Assembly (NCBI GenBank): GCA_020832285.1
Contig: JAFIFB010000017.1
Location: 1 to 64,000, forward strand
DNA length: 64,000 bases
DNA from: Balneolaceae bacterium
GTDB taxonomy: Bacteria > Bacteroidota > Rhodothermia > Balneolales > Balneolaceae
Direction of reading: 5' to 3'
In this document: positions 52,551-62,220 of the stretch, in pieces
Layout of the letters: every line of letters begins with the position of its first letter
Numbering within the stretch: the first letter of the stretch is position 1
Notes under the pieces: model-generated
The model's database searches: none
Seen by the model: only the letters and a program-made list of their open reading frames with translations
Told to the model about the DNA's origin: nothing
Position numbers and translations under genes: made by a program

Positions 52551-53564
52551 TTGAACTTTTCACGCGAAATTTTACATAAACGCCACCGGCTCTCGCATGC
52601 TCAAATAGATCAGCTTTTGGGGGAAGAGACCGCAAAAAAATATCTGCCTCAAAAACTTCACCGGCTTAAGCAGCTTGGCCTGTTTCTTCAGCTTACAAAG
52701 GATCTGCGTGAGCGGGATATCTGGTTTATGATTATCAAAGGGCCATTGCTTTCGGAGCGGCTTTATGGAGATCCAACATTTCGTGTAATGAGAGATTTTG
52801 ATCTGCTGGTGAAGCCAGTGGATGTAGGAAGGGCAGTGCAAATTTTTGAAGCATACGGTTATGAGTCAGATAATTTTTCATGGCCTCAATCAGAAAAAAA
52901 ACAAAGGATTGCCGCTTCACTTACCAATCAGTATTTAATGAGGAACCGTGACGACAATATCGTGGCTGAGCTCCACTGGAATCTATTTACAGTCCGTCTG
53001 ACCAAACCAGAACGGCTACAAAAAATCCTTGATAGCAATTCCGAAACAACAACATTCAGCGGGCAGCCTTTTCACGTTTTCAGCAGGGAGTTTGAACTGC
53101 TATACCTGATCATTCACGGCGGCCTTCATGCCTGGAACCGGCTTAAATGGCTGGCTGATATTCGCGCATATCTTGATAAACTTCCACCGGATAATGAGGC
53201 GTTCAACAGACTGGTTACCGAACTGCACGCTCACCGGTTTGTTGATTTGTGCAATGCCGCACTTGAGAAATATTTTCCCGGAGCACTCCTTTTGCCAAAT
53301 CAGGGTACAGATGTATCAAAGGCGGCGGCGTATGTTTTCGAGCAAATTGAGCATGAATCGGGAGACCCTAAAGAAACACTTTCAGAAAAAGTGGCAGAAT
53401 TTCGCTATAAGATGAGTCTTTCTGGCTATCTTCCATATAAAAGAAGCCTGGCTAAGGTTTTCGGATCCACAAAAAATGATCTGAACTACGACTTTTTACC
53501 ACCTTATAAACTCTTTTTCTATCTGTTCCGGCCCTTTGGTTACCTGCACAGGAAGTTCAGTTAA
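52551..53564 (+). CDS. NTP_transf_5-type nucleotidyltransferase (orphan)
   Basis: 337 residues of the uncharacterised nucleotidyltransferase family PF14907: FMIIKGPLLSERLYGDPTFR followed by VMRDFDLLVKP gives the GS/GP-x(n)-D-x-D metal motif (RDFDLLV). Later segments ELHWNLF, LLYLIIHGGLHAWNRLKWL and ADIRAYL are typical. The start must be TTG 52551, since no ATG lies between the upstream stop and the conserved region. Relatives often sit in lasso-peptide or polysaccharide clusters; here there is no precursor peptide or B protein, so the substrate is unknown. Confidence 0.75.
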   Translation: MNFSREILHKRHRLSHAQIDQLLGEETAKKYLPQKLHRLKQLGLFLQLTKDLRERDIWFMIIKGPLLSERLYGDPTFRVMRDFDLLVKPVDVGRAVQIFEAYGYESDNFSWPQSEKKQRIAASLTNQYLMRNRDDNIVAELHWNLFTVRLTKPERLQKILDSNSETTTFSGQPFHVFSREFELLYLIIHGGLHAWNRLKWLADIRAYLDKLPPDNEAFNRLVTELHAHRFVDLCNAALEKYFPGALLLPNQGTDVSKAAAYVFEQIEHESGDPKETLSEKVAEFRYKMSLSGYLPYKRSLAKVFGSTKNDLNYDFLPPYKLFFYLFRPFGYLHRKFS

Positions 53565-53596
53565 TCTGTTTTAGAATGTTTATCAGATACTTCTAA

Positions 53597-54163
53597 TTAT
53601 ACTTTTCGTTCCCGCACAAGGTATTTTGCCACGGCTGCAAGTACTACGGAATGATGAATCACTCCATCATCTACCAGGCTGAAAAATTGTTCCAGCGGCT
53701 CAGTGTGAACCCGGATATCTTCATGGCCATCGGTCTGCTGCTCGGTGATTTTCCGGCAATCTTCTGCAAAATAGAAATGTGTGTAGTTGCTTAGAATAGC
53801 AGGGTTTGAACTGGCTTTACCCAAAAACGTCCAATTATCGGAGTGGTAGCCGGTCTCTTCCTGGAGCTCTCGTTTAGCAGCTTTAAGCGGTTCTTCTCCC
53901 TTGTCTACCATTCCACCGGGAATTTCAAGGGATACTTCGTGGATTCCTGCACGATATTGCTCTACGAGTACGACCTCTTGTTTTTGGGTAAGTGCGATGA
54001 CATTGATCCACTCAGGTGCATTTAGCACATAAAAAGGGGCTGGATCTTTCGATTGATCGGGAATCAAGTCTCTCTGATGAAGTGAGAAAATGGGAGTTTG
54101 CAGGAGTTTCGTATCTTTCGATACTTTCCATTTAGGTTTCGAAAATTCAAACTTATCAGACAT
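53597..54163 (-). CDS. Nudix hydrolase (ADP-ribose pyrophosphatase-like)
   Basis: 188 residues. The Nudix box reads G-x5-E-x7-R-E-L-Q-E-E-T-G-Y within GMVDKGEEPLKAAKRELQEE. Upstream, VLVEQYRAGIHEVSLEIPGG is the ADP-ribose pyrophosphatase signature (EQYR, E-x-P-G). Probably hydrolyses ADP-ribose or another nucleotide sugar in the cytoplasm. It is divergent from AMP nucleosidase with 20 bp between starts, so both deal with nucleotide turnover. Confidence 0.9.
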   Translation of the reverse strand: MSDKFEFSKPKWKVSKDTKLLQTPIFSLHQRDLIPDQSKDPAPFYVLNAPEWINVIALTQKQEVVLVEQYRAGIHEVSLEIPGGMVDKGEEPLKAAKRELQEETGYHSDNWTFLGKASSNPAILSNYTHFYFAEDCRKITEQQTDGHEDIRVHTEPLEQFFSLVDDGVIHHSVVLAAVAKYLVRERKV

Positions 54164-54183
54164 TCGTTTCAGATCAGATTAAC

Positions 54184-55362
54184 ATGAACAAAAGAGTTGA
54201 AATCGCCGGCAGTTCCTTATCAGAATCTAAAGAACTTGACCAGGCAGTAAGCGTTATTTGTGATTTAATGGAGAAGATATACCGCGAGGGTGACTATCCA
54301 AAATTAATGGTGAAGCGGTCATGGTCGGAACACAACCCGATTATCACAGGTGAAATGGCATTACCGGGTGCCTACCGGTGGTATTTGATGAGAGAGATCA
54401 AAAAATTGCTGGAGAAAGGAGCTGAAGTGAAAGTATTTCCATCGCGGCCAAGAGTTGCAATGAACGACCCTGTTCTTTTCGACAATGCCGATGAGGATGA
54501 GTGGGACATTACTCAGAAGAAATTGTTCCTGTTCAGCCCAGAGCGTATTGACCTCTCACTGAACCGGCTGGAACACTATACAGGTACACAACCTAAAGAT
54601 TTCCAGCGGTATATTCTGTTCACCAACTACGATATGCACGTGGAGGTGTTCAATAAACTTTATCCCGATTGTGTAAAACCAGACCGCCCGGTGCAGATGC
54701 CTGCCTACCATCACAAACTGCCCGATAACAAAGGGTTTTCACTTGTAAACATCGGTGTGGGGCCATCGAACGCCAAAACTATTTCCGATCATGCGGCTGT
54801 ATTGCGTCCGGATGCGATGATTATGGTGGGCCACTGCGGCGGGCTTCGCAATCACCAGGAGATCGGGGATTTTGTTCTGGCAACCGGTTTTATGCGTGCC
54901 GACGGTATTCTGGATAATATCCTGCCCCTGAATATTCCAATTACGCCGAACCATCTGCTCAATATTTATATGATGGAAGTACTGGAAAACTATGAGCGAA
55001 ACTTTCGTCTCGGCACCGTTTATACCACTGCCAACCGTAACTGGGAGTTTATAAAAAAGCGAACGGTGGAGGAAATTCACGTCAGCCGAAGCGTGGCCAT
55101 CGATATGGAATCGGCCACTGTCGCGACAAACGGATATCGATATCGGGTGCCATTTGCGACACTTTTATGTGTGAGCGACAAACCGCTTCACGGCAAACCG
55201 AAGCTGAGTGGTGGTGCGCAAACATTTTATGAAAACTCTAAAGAGATGCACCTGAAAATTGTGATTGATGCCCTCGAAATGAGTAAAGCCAATAACCCCG
55301 AAGGACTTCCCAATGCCAGCGTAAGAGCCATTAACGAACCGCTGATGGGCGGGGCGGAGTAG
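54184..55362 (+). CDS. amn: AMP nucleosidase
   Basis: Cleaves AMP to adenine and ribose 5-phosphate. 392 residues: N-terminal regulatory domain, then a nucleoside-phosphorylase-fold domain with FTNYDMHVEVFNKLYPDC, GVGPSNAKTISDHAAVLRPD, IMVGHCGGLRNHQEIGDFVL, AIDMESATVATNGYRY and LCVSDKPLHGKPK. The start lies 20 bp from that of the divergent Nudix gene. Confidence 0.93.
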   Translation: MNKRVEIAGSSLSESKELDQAVSVICDLMEKIYREGDYPKLMVKRSWSEHNPIITGEMALPGAYRWYLMREIKKLLEKGAEVKVFPSRPRVAMNDPVLFDNADEDEWDITQKKLFLFSPERIDLSLNRLEHYTGTQPKDFQRYILFTNYDMHVEVFNKLYPDCVKPDRPVQMPAYHHKLPDNKGFSLVNIGVGPSNAKTISDHAAVLRPDAMIMVGHCGGLRNHQEIGDFVLATGFMRADGILDNILPLNIPITPNHLLNIYMMEVLENYERNFRLGTVYTTANRNWEFIKKRTVEEIHVSRSVAIDMESATVATNGYRYRVPFATLLCVSDKPLHGKPKLSGGAQTFYENSKEMHLKIVIDALEMSKANNPEGLPNASVRAINEPLMGGAE

Positions 55363-55519
55363 TATCATGCATATTTCGATTGTGGTAAACAGCCAGTAAA
55401 GTGGTATCAGTTTAGCGAACTGACAGTGTTGTCAGGTTGTTTGATTCGGACCGCTAAACAATTACGAAAAATGAAATTACCCGGCAGTATTGGAGGGTTT
55501 TAATTTGATATGCTAAAAT

Positions 55520-56098
55520 ATGATTATAAAAAGCAATAAAAAGGAATTGTCAGCAGAGCAACGGGAAGAACTGCTTAAAATATTAAAAGCCCGATTTGAG
55601 AAAAATATGAACCGTCATAATGGTCTTAAGTGGTCTGCGGTAAAAACCAGGCTTGAGCTGCCAGCTTGCGAAGATAAACTGTGGTCACTCAATGAAATGG
55701 AAAGAACTGGCGGAGAACCGGATGTTGTTGGTTATGATGTAAAGACGGACGAATACATTTTTTATGATTGTTCAGCGGAAAGTCCGAAAGGCCGCAGAAG
55801 TGTTTGTTACGACCGGGAAGGGCAGGAAATGAGGAAAGAGTATAAACCGGAAAACAATGCTGTTGATCTGGCTGCTGAAATGGGCATAGAGATTTTATCA
55901 GAAGAACAATATCGGGAGCTGCAGAAATTTGGTAATTTCGATACGAAAACATCGAGTTGGCTAAAAACACCATCTGATATCAGAGCGCTTGGTGGTGCCG
56001 TTTTTGGGGATTTACGCTACGGCCATGTTTTTATATATCATAATGGAGCTCAATCCTATTATGGTGCCAGGGGGTTTCGTGGTTGGTTAAGAGTCTGA
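55520..56098 (+). CDS. DUF4256 protein
   Basis: 192 residues, soluble. Recognised by LLKILKARFEKNMNRHNGLK, WSLNEMERTGGEPDVVGYD, YIFYDCSAESPKGRRSVCYD and the C-terminal FIYHNGAQSYYGARGFRGWL. The family is widespread and uncharacterised. It is monocistronic with no informative neighbours. Confidence 0.88.
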   Translation: MIIKSNKKELSAEQREELLKILKARFEKNMNRHNGLKWSAVKTRLELPACEDKLWSLNEMERTGGEPDVVGYDVKTDEYIFYDCSAESPKGRRSVCYDREGQEMRKEYKPENNAVDLAAEMGIEILSEEQYRELQKFGNFDTKTSSWLKTPSDIRALGGAVFGDLRYGHVFIYHNGAQSYYGARGFRGWLRV

Positions 56099-56197
56099 AT
56101 AATTCAGGCCGGATTTATACGTGTTGGGCTGGACACATTTTTTTATCGATTTAAATTGATAGCCGGACAGCACAAATGGGAGATAGTTACACTCCTC

Positions 56198-56500
56198 TTA
56201 TTTTGATTGTGCCTCATGATGTTCTTTGACCTTCAAGGATACATATCTTGTTCGGGCATTTGCATCAAGCGGCAGTTTTTTCTTCTTACACCACTCAACG
56301 TATTCATCCAAATCGATTTCTATTTTGTATACAGTGACACTAAGGTCCTGAAAGTTATTAAATGTATTTTCAGCAGTTTCTTTCCATTCTTGATAGGAAT
56401 CATCAAAAATATGGCTGTCGGAACTGATCTGTTTGGCCTTTTTCCATTGATCAGGCTTCCACCAAAGTATTCCGGTGACTGGTATCGGGTTATCTTTCAT
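56198..56500 (-). CDS. Hypothetical protein (100 aa)
   Basis: ATG 56500 (MKDNPIPVTGILWWKPDQW) is preferred; the frame extends to 56563 with low-complexity residues. The product is hydrophilic, rich in Trp and Lys, without signal peptide or cysteine motif. ILWWKPDQWKKAKQISSD and IYKIEIDLDEYVEWCKKK suggest a small alpha/beta fold. Not recognised as a family. Confidence 0.65.
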   Translation of the reverse strand: MKDNPIPVTGILWWKPDQWKKAKQISSDSHIFDDSYQEWKETAENTFNNFQDLSVTVYKIEIDLDEYVEWCKKKKLPLDANARTRYVSLKVKEHHEAQSK

Positions 56501-56622
56501 GTTTTTCGATCGAAATGTTGGATTGCTCTTTGAAAAGCTCGTCTGACGAGTATTCTTTTCCAAGCCCTTTCACAGGATATGAAACTGGCGGTTTACCATC
56601 AATCTCGATATACCATGGGGCT

Positions 56623-57060
56623 CTATCTTGGATCTATATAAAAAGTTTTATTTACAATTTTCCATTGTCCATCAATTTTAAGCATCGACATGTAGTCGGT
56701 ATAAATTCCGTTTGGATAATCAAGTGTAATCGTTACAATTGCAGCATTTCCGGAAATTTCAATGTTATCAATGCTTCTTATTCTCTGATCTTCATCTTCC
56801 CCGGGAGTACCATCAAACAATGCTATATACTCTTCAAGAGTGTATTGTGCAAGTTCACTATCTCTTACAAAATAGAGATTGGCAACCGGGTGGAAAGCCT
56901 CTCGCAGATATTCCCCGTTCCCCGTAGCGTGTGCCTGAAGATAATATTGAATCGCTTCACGCACCTCTTCTTTTTCAGTATCCTGCTGCTCTGCTTTGAA
57001 TGAGGAAAAAACGATGAATAAAGTTAAAGAGGCCAGAAAAAGTTGATTTATTTTGTACAT
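56623..57060 (-). CDS. Exported NTF2-like (lumazine-binding type) protein
   Basis: 145 residues with a signal peptide (about 1-22) and an NTF2/SnoaL-like cone fold: EVREAIQYYLQAHATGNGEY, LREAFHPVANLYFVRD, IEISGNAAIVTITLDYPNGI, YTDYMSMLKIDGQWKIVNKTF. This ends in the typical W-K-I-V-N-K-x-F strand. Members are often called putative lumazine-binding and have no firm function. The export signal is uncommon but known. Confidence 0.85.
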   Translation of the reverse strand: MYKINQLFLASLTLFIVFSSFKAEQQDTEKEEVREAIQYYLQAHATGNGEYLREAFHPVANLYFVRDSELAQYTLEEYIALFDGTPGEDEDQRIRSIDNIEISGNAAIVTITLDYPNGIYTDYMSMLKIDGQWKIVNKTFYIDPR

Positions 57061-57590
57061 AGATTGAATCTGTTTATTAGAAATAGTCTTTCATTAATGT
57101 AGTGTCGTTTTGTCTGGAAAATTCTTTCGAAAAATAAAATAAGCCAACTGTGAATGAATTTTGTATTGACCATAACTTATTTTTTGATTCCATTTTTCCA
57201 TTATAATAGAGTAATAAATTCCATACTTTACTCCAACAACCTTGCGTTCGGCAAACCTCTTTAATGCCGGGGATATTTCTTAATCAGACAAATTGTACTT
57301 CTTCAGAATCTAAGAAAAAAAATCTGAAGGTATACATACATGAAGTTTTCGGACTAACTCAAATTAAAAGCGTTTCCATTTTTCTTTCAGTAAAAATTTC
57401 ATCAATTCCGCTTTTAAAAAAAGCTGCAACTCCTTACCTTTTCAAAACTCAAAACTGAGCTGATGAATCTGCTTCAAAGCAAACTATTAAATATTAGATT
57501 GTCAACCACCCGATCCGACGCGGTTTCCGATGTCGGATTTTTTTTGGGCTTCATTTTTGCAATTCTTCTAACCGGCAATAACATTTTATC
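57061..57590. other. Long AT-rich leader region upstream of carA
   Basis: 530 bp with no supported gene. A 64-codon frame at 57264-57458 is AT-rich, lysine/serine-rich and lacks coding character. The region ends with a terminator-like hairpin 46 bp before the carA ATG, listed separately. Confidence 0.5.
57513..57545 (+). terminator. Terminator-like hairpin in the carA leader (possible attenuator)
   Basis: ATCCGAC and GTCGGAT form a 7-bp stem with loop GCGGTTTCCGAT, followed by eight T residues. There is no gene on this strand for 1.4 kb upstream, so it more likely regulates carA than ends another transcript. Confidence 0.6.
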
Positions 57591-58733
57591 ATGACCCCGA
57601 CCACTCCCGACCATAAACCGGCAATTCTTGCACTTTCAGACGGAACCGTTGTACGCGGCAGAGCTATTGGCATTCAAGGCACGACCGGAGGTGAACTCTG
57701 TTTCAACACAAGTATGACCGGGTACCAGGAAATTTTTACCGACCCGAGTTATTACGGCCAGCTGATGATGATGACCTATCCCCACATTGGCAATTACGGC
57801 ACTATGAGCCGTGACGATGAAGCACGAAAAGTGATGATTTCCGGTCTGATTGTTCGCTCTTTCTCTGACGATTTCAGCAACCCAATGGCAGACGGAAGCC
57901 TTCAGGATTATCTGGAACGAAATAAAGTGATTGGTATTTCCGGTGTGGATACTCGAATGCTGGTTCGCCATATCCGAACAAAAGGCGTGATGAATGCTGT
58001 GATCAGTTCCGAAATTGATGCTGCTGATGAACTGGTTAAAAAAGCCAAAAACTGGGATTCGATGGTGGGGCTGGAACTGGCCACAAAAGTGACCCGAAAA
58101 GAGGCTCAAACCGTGTCTGCCAATGGCTCCTACAAAATTGCCGCTTTTGATTACGGTATAAAGCAAAATATTATCAATAATTTCGTGCAGAGGGGTTGTA
58201 CACTCAGAATTTTTCCTGCCGAGGCCGAACTTGAAGAGGTAAAGGCATGGAAAGCGGACGGCTATTTTTTTAGCAACGGTCCGGGCGATCCCAATGCCTC
58301 TGCTCATTACGGTCTCCCCATTGTGGAGTATGCAAAACAGTCGGGTAAACCGCTTTTCGGTATCTGTCTCGGCCACCAGTTAATGGCGCTGTCTGAAGGC
58401 ATTCCCATCAAAAAAATGTTTGTTGGGCATCGCGGGGCAAACCAGCCGGTAAAAAATACGGATACCGGTCTTGTGGAAATTACCACGCAAAATCATGGTT
58501 TTGCTGTAGATGAAAAAGCCGTCGATGATAGCAAAGTGCACGTTACTCACATTAATCTAAATGATAAGACAATTGAAGGGCTGAGGTTTAAAAAGTTTCC
58601 CGGAATGTCGGTTCAATATCACCCCGAAGCTTCTCCCGGTCCGCACGACTCTTCCTACCTGTTCGACCAGTTTCTGGAAATGGTGAAGGAAGCTGCAGGT
58701 GAAAATGTGCAAAAAGAAGAAAAATCCTCTTGA
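57591..58733 (+). CDS. carA: Carbamoyl-phosphate synthase small subunit
   Basis: Glutaminase subunit that delivers ammonia to CarB for arginine and pyrimidine synthesis. 380 residues: N-terminal domain with GELCFNTSMTGYQEIFTDPS and NYG, C-terminal class I amidotransferase domain with SNGPGDPNAS, the nucleophile Cys in FGICLGHQLMALS, and the catalytic His-x-Glu in VQYHPEASPGPHD. carB follows after 106 bp. An attenuator-like hairpin precedes the gene. Confidence 0.97.
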   Translation: MTPTTPDHKPAILALSDGTVVRGRAIGIQGTTGGELCFNTSMTGYQEIFTDPSYYGQLMMMTYPHIGNYGTMSRDDEARKVMISGLIVRSFSDDFSNPMADGSLQDYLERNKVIGISGVDTRMLVRHIRTKGVMNAVISSEIDAADELVKKAKNWDSMVGLELATKVTRKEAQTVSANGSYKIAAFDYGIKQNIINNFVQRGCTLRIFPAEAELEEVKAWKADGYFFSNGPGDPNASAHYGLPIVEYAKQSGKPLFGICLGHQLMALSEGIPIKKMFVGHRGANQPVKNTDTGLVEITTQNHGFAVDEKAVDDSKVHVTHINLNDKTIEGLRFKKFPGMSVQYHPEASPGPHDSSYLFDQFLEMVKEAAGENVQKEEKSS

Positions 58734-58839
58734 GGAACTCAATATGATGAAGCACTAACAGTGCATTTTGCAGAACCAGTCTCAAAAAGAGTCGTAATCA
58801 GAATTAAGAAATCGTAAACATCAATCAAAAATCGTTTAA

Positions 58840-61668
58840 ATGCCACGTCGTAACGACATCAACAAAATTTTAATTATCGGCTCAGGGCCTATTGTCATCG
58901 GGCAGGCCTGCGAATTTGATTATTCCGGTACACAGGCGTGCCGGTCACTGAAAGAAGAAGGGTATAAAGTGGTGCTGATAAACTCCAATCCGGCCACCAT
59001 CATGACTGACCCGATGATGGCCGATTCGATTTATCTGAAGCCGCTTACTACACAATCCATCAAAGAGATTGTTGAAAAAGAGAAACCCGATGCTGTACTG
59101 CCAACCATGGGTGGGCAAACCGCGCTCAACCTTGCCCGTGACCTGCAACACGAAGGTTTCTGGAGGGAAAATGGAATCAAGATTATCGGTGTGAACATGG
59201 ATGCGGTGGATATCACCGAAGACCGGCAGTTGTTCCGCGACCTGATGGAACGAATAGGAATTGAACAGTGCCGCAGCCGGACAGCCAACTCCCTGCTTGA
59301 TGCCAAAGAGATTGTTGAAGAGCTTGGAGGCCTGCCGATTGTCATCCGTCCTTCATTCACTTTGGGTGGAACCGGGGGCGGAATTGTCTGGAATGAAGGT
59401 GAATTTGAAAGAAAAGTGTTAAGGGGGCTCGAGATGAGCCCGGTGCACCAGGTGCTGATTGAAGAGAGTATTTTTGGCTGGAAAGAGTTTGAACTGGAAC
59501 TGCTTCGTGACGATAACGACAACGTTGTGATTGTCTGCCCTATCGAAAACCTCGACCCAATGGGCGTCCACACCGGAGACTCCGTAACTGTAGCTCCCAC
59601 ACAAACACTCACCGACAAACAGTATCAAATTCTGCGAGATGCGGCTATCAAAATGATGCGTTCAATTGGTGATTTTGCAGGGGGCTGTAATGTACAGTTT
59701 GCGATGGAACCGGGCAGTGACCGTCTGGTGGCCATCGAAATTAATCCGAGAGTAAGCCGTTCCTCGGCACTGGCATCGAAAGCTACCGGCTATCCGATCG
59801 CAAAAATTGCCACTAAACTGGCCATTGGCTATACGCTTGATGAGCTGCCAAATCCAATCACACAAGTTTCATCGGCTTGTTTTGAGCCATCCATCGACTA
59901 TGTTGTTGTAAAAATTCCGCGATTCAACTTCGATAAATTTCCCAATGTAGATGAAGAACTCACCACACAGATGAAAGCAGTTGGGGAGGTGATGTCCATC
60001 GGCCGAACATTCCCCGAAGCGATGAATAAAGCGTGGCAGTCACTGGAAATCGGCCGGTCTGGGTTGGGAGCTGACGGGTACAGTAATCCCGACCGTAAAG
60101 AAGTTCGGCAGCGGCTGCTCAAACCCTACTGGGATCGTACTCTGCAAATTCGCAATGCATTTAAACTGGGAGCAACAGTAGAGGAAATAGCAGATATTAC
60201 AAAAGTAGATCCCTGGTTTTTACAGCAGATCCGGTATATGGTCAGCCTCGAAAATCATATCGAAGGCCTGAGTCTCGATACGATCACCCGAGAAGATCTT
60301 CTTGAAGTGAAACGCGCCGGATTTTCAGATGTACAGATCGCCTGGCTGCTGAGTAAAGCAGGAGAAAAGGTCAACGAAAAGGAAGTTCGCAGCAAACGCC
60401 TTGAACTGGGATTAAAGCCAAGCTTTAAATTGGTGGATACTTGCGCAGCCGAATTCCCGGCTGAAACCCCCTACTACTACTCTACTTACGAAAGTGAAAA
60501 TGAGAGTGTGGTAACCGACCGTAAAAAAGTAATGATTCTCGGCAGCGGTCCCAATAGAATCGGTCAGGGTATTGAGTTCGATTACTCTTGCGTTCATGCT
60601 GTGCTTGCCGCTCAGGAGATGGGTTACGAGGCCATCATGGTAAATTGCAATCCAGAAACGGTATCCACAGACTTTGATATTGCCGATAAACTCTATTTTG
60701 AACCGGTTTTCTGGGAGCGGGTGCTGGATATCTATGAGCATGAAAAACCCGAAGGAGTTATCCTGCAAGTTGGCGGACAGACGGCGCTGAAGCTTGGTAA
60801 AAAGTTTGTGGAAAACGATATAAAAATATTTGGAACCGAGTTTGAAAAGATTGATTTCGCTGAAGACCGTGGGGCGTTCTCCAAATTTCTGAAAAGCCTT
60901 CACATACCCTTTCCTGACTATGGCACCGCCCGAAATGGCGATGATGCCGTGGCCATCGCCAATGAGGTGGGTTACCCTGTTCTGATTCGTCCGAGCTATG
61001 TACTTGGAGGCCAGGGAATGCGTATTGCAGTGAAAGAAGAGGAGCTGCGCAGATATGTCGAAACCATTCTGAAAACGCACCCGGAAAATGACTTTCTAAT
61101 CGATAAATATCTCGATAAAGCCATTGAGGTGGATGTAGATTCTGTATATGATGGTGAACAGCTCCATATTGCCGGTATCATGCAGCATATTGAACCGGCG
61201 GGTGTCCATTCCGGCGACTCCACCGCAGTACTTCCTCCCTATTCACTCAGTAAACTGGTGATTGAAACGATAGAAACCTACCAGAAACGGATTGCTGAAC
61301 AGATGGGAATTGTGGGTTTTCTGAATGTACAGTATGCGGTAAAAAATGAGGAAGTGTACGTACTTGAGGCCAATCCCCGCTCAACACGAACCATTCCTTT
61401 TCTTGCCAAAGCTACACAGCGACCCGAAGCCAAGATTGGCGTAAAAGTAATGCTGGGTGCCAAACTGAAAGAATTTGATCTGACATCAAAACTGAAAAAC
61501 TGGGCGATTAAAGAGCCTGTATTTCCGTTTGACAAATTCCCTGAGGTGAAAAAAGAGCTCGGTCCCGAGATGAAATCTACGGGTGAAAGCATCTATTTCA
61601 TGGATAATTTTGATGACGAACGGTTCAAGAAACCTTACGAATTCAAGAACCTCTACCTGAGTAAATAA
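58840..61668 (+). CDS. carB: Carbamoyl-phosphate synthase large subunit, short form without allosteric domain
   Basis: 942 residues. Two homologous ATP-grasp halves are complete: first [20 protein letters not shown] and [20 protein letters not shown], second [18 protein letters not shown] and [20 protein letters not shown]. The protein ends at [20 protein letters not shown] shortly after the second ATP-grasp domain. The C-terminal MGS-like regulatory domain (about 130 residues in the 1073-residue E. coli protein, site of UMP/ornithine control) is absent. The reading frame stops cleanly, with no downstream remnant. Short CarB proteins occur in some Bacteroidota. Regulation may shift to transcription, which fits the carA leader hairpin. 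Confidence 0.96.
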   Translation: MPRRNDINKILIIGSGPIVIGQACEFDYSGTQACRSLKEEGYKVVLINSNPATIMTDPMMADSIYLKPLTTQSIKEIVEKEKPDAVLPTMGGQTALNLARDLQHEGFWRENGIKIIGVNMDAVDITEDRQLFRDLMERIGIEQCRSRTANSLLDAKEIVEELGGLPIVIRPSFTLGGTGGGIVWNEGEFERKVLRGLEMSPVHQVLIEESIFGWKEFELELLRDDNDNVVIVCPIENLDPMGVHTGDSVTVAPTQTLTDKQYQILRDAAIKMMRSIGDFAGGCNVQFAMEPGSDRLVAIEINPRVSRSSALASKATGYPIAKIATKLAIGYTLDELPNPITQVSSACFEPSIDYVVVKIPRFNFDKFPNVDEELTTQMKAVGEVMSIGRTFPEAMNKAWQSLEIGRSGLGADGYSNPDRKEVRQRLLKPYWDRTLQIRNAFKLGATVEEIADITKVDPWFLQQIRYMVSLENHIEGLSLDTITREDLLEVKRAGFSDVQIAWLLSKAGEKVNEKEVRSKRLELGLKPSFKLVDTCAAEFPAETPYYYSTYESENESVVTDRKKVMILGSGPNRIGQGIEFDYSCVHAVLAAQEMGYEAIMVNCNPETVSTDFDIADKLYFEPVFWERVLDIYEHEKPEGVILQVGGQTALKLGKKFVENDIKIFGTEFEKIDFAEDRGAFSKFLKSLHIPFPDYGTARNGDDAVAIANEVGYPVLIRPSYVLGGQGMRIAVKEEELRRYVETILKTHPENDFLIDKYLDKAIEVDVDSVYDGEQLHIAGIMQHIEPAGVHSGDSTAVLPPYSLSKLVIETIETYQKRIAEQMGIVGFLNVQYAVKNEEVYVLEANPRSTRTIPFLAKATQRPEAKIGVKVMLGAKLKEFDLTSKLKNWAIKEPVFPFDKFPEVKKELGPEMKSTGESIYFMDNFDDERFKKPYEFKNLYLSK

Positions 61669-61677
61669 ATATGTACA

Positions 61678-61694
61678 ACGGGTCGCTGACCCGT
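61678..61694 (+). terminator. Short hairpin just after carB
   Basis: ACGGGTC-GCT-GACCCGT, a perfect 7-bp stem, 9 bp past the carB stop. No T-run follows, so terminator function is uncertain. Confidence 0.35.
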
Positions 61695-62095
61695 TATCAC
61701 TCTGATCCCGGGAATTATGAAGCCGGAGTGCCAAGCCGGATGGTTGGTTCTGACTCTTTATCCTCTCGATTTCAAGTTTCTTTGATGCAGGTATGAAGTG
61801 ATTTTGTTGAGGGATGGGATTTATAAGGATTGAACTTAATACGTTTGATCCTTTACAGGTCAATGTTTCGATTGGAATACCAGTGAAGTCGCAGGGTTTG
61901 CGGTGTGGAATAGCCCGCATTTCTCAAAAAAAAATTATGAATAAAACTATAAATTTAATTATTAACGTCTTAGCCTGCATTTTCAGCGATAGTGCCAAAA
62001 ACACCTTGTCAGATGCTGCGAAATTTGCCCGTGGGCTGTGTTGTCTCTGAAATGGCTTGCTCAACGTACTTGGGCACGTTTCCGCCACAATTTTC

Positions 62096-62113
62096 TCCCG
62101 ACTACTGTCGGGA
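62096..62113. repeat. Perfect small hairpin
   Basis: TCCCGAC-TACT-GTCGGGA, a 7-bp stem with 4-base loop that runs into copy 2 of the dispersed palindrome. Confidence 0.4.
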
Positions 62114-62148
62114 TTGCCCACAACCAAATTTCTTGGTGAGAATTGCGG
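62109..62148. repeat. Dispersed 40-bp imperfect palindrome (REP-like), copy 2
   Basis: On the - strand it reads CCGCAATTCTCACCAAGAAA and continues TTTGGTTGTGGGCAATCCCG. It matches the copy at 1013-1053 at 33 of 40 positions, in opposite orientation. The conserved core is TTCTCACCAAG-AATTTGGTTGTG. Confidence 0.6.
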
Positions 62149-62220
62149 GATAGCCAATATATGGCCCAGTAAAAGGGTAAAGTCTGTTAAGTTTCTATTT
62201 GGTTACACTATTACAAAAAC

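Larger units (their letters stand above)
61669..62220. other. Non-coding region with hairpins and possible relic of a mobile element
   Basis: 552 bp between carB and a leftward gene. It contains two perfect hairpins (61678-61694 and 62096-62113), copy 2 of the 40-bp palindrome, and two GCGGG-ATAGCC/GGAATAGCCCGC motifs facing each other (about 61898-61912 and 62144-62156). Such bracketing could mark an old insertion of about 250 bp. The frames inside are short and I do not recognise any protein. Confidence 0.4.

Noticed and set aside
57264-57458. 64-aa frame in the carA leader
   Set aside because: AT-rich, lysine/serine-rich composition unlike neighbours, no ribosome-binding site, no domain; treated as chance.
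60412-61080. 222-aa frame antisense to carB
   Set aside because: Shadow of the strongly conserved carB coding sequence.
61814-62050. 78-aa frame downstream of carB
   Set aside because: Mixed composition with a long A-run in the middle, no start signal; more likely part of a decayed element or spurious.
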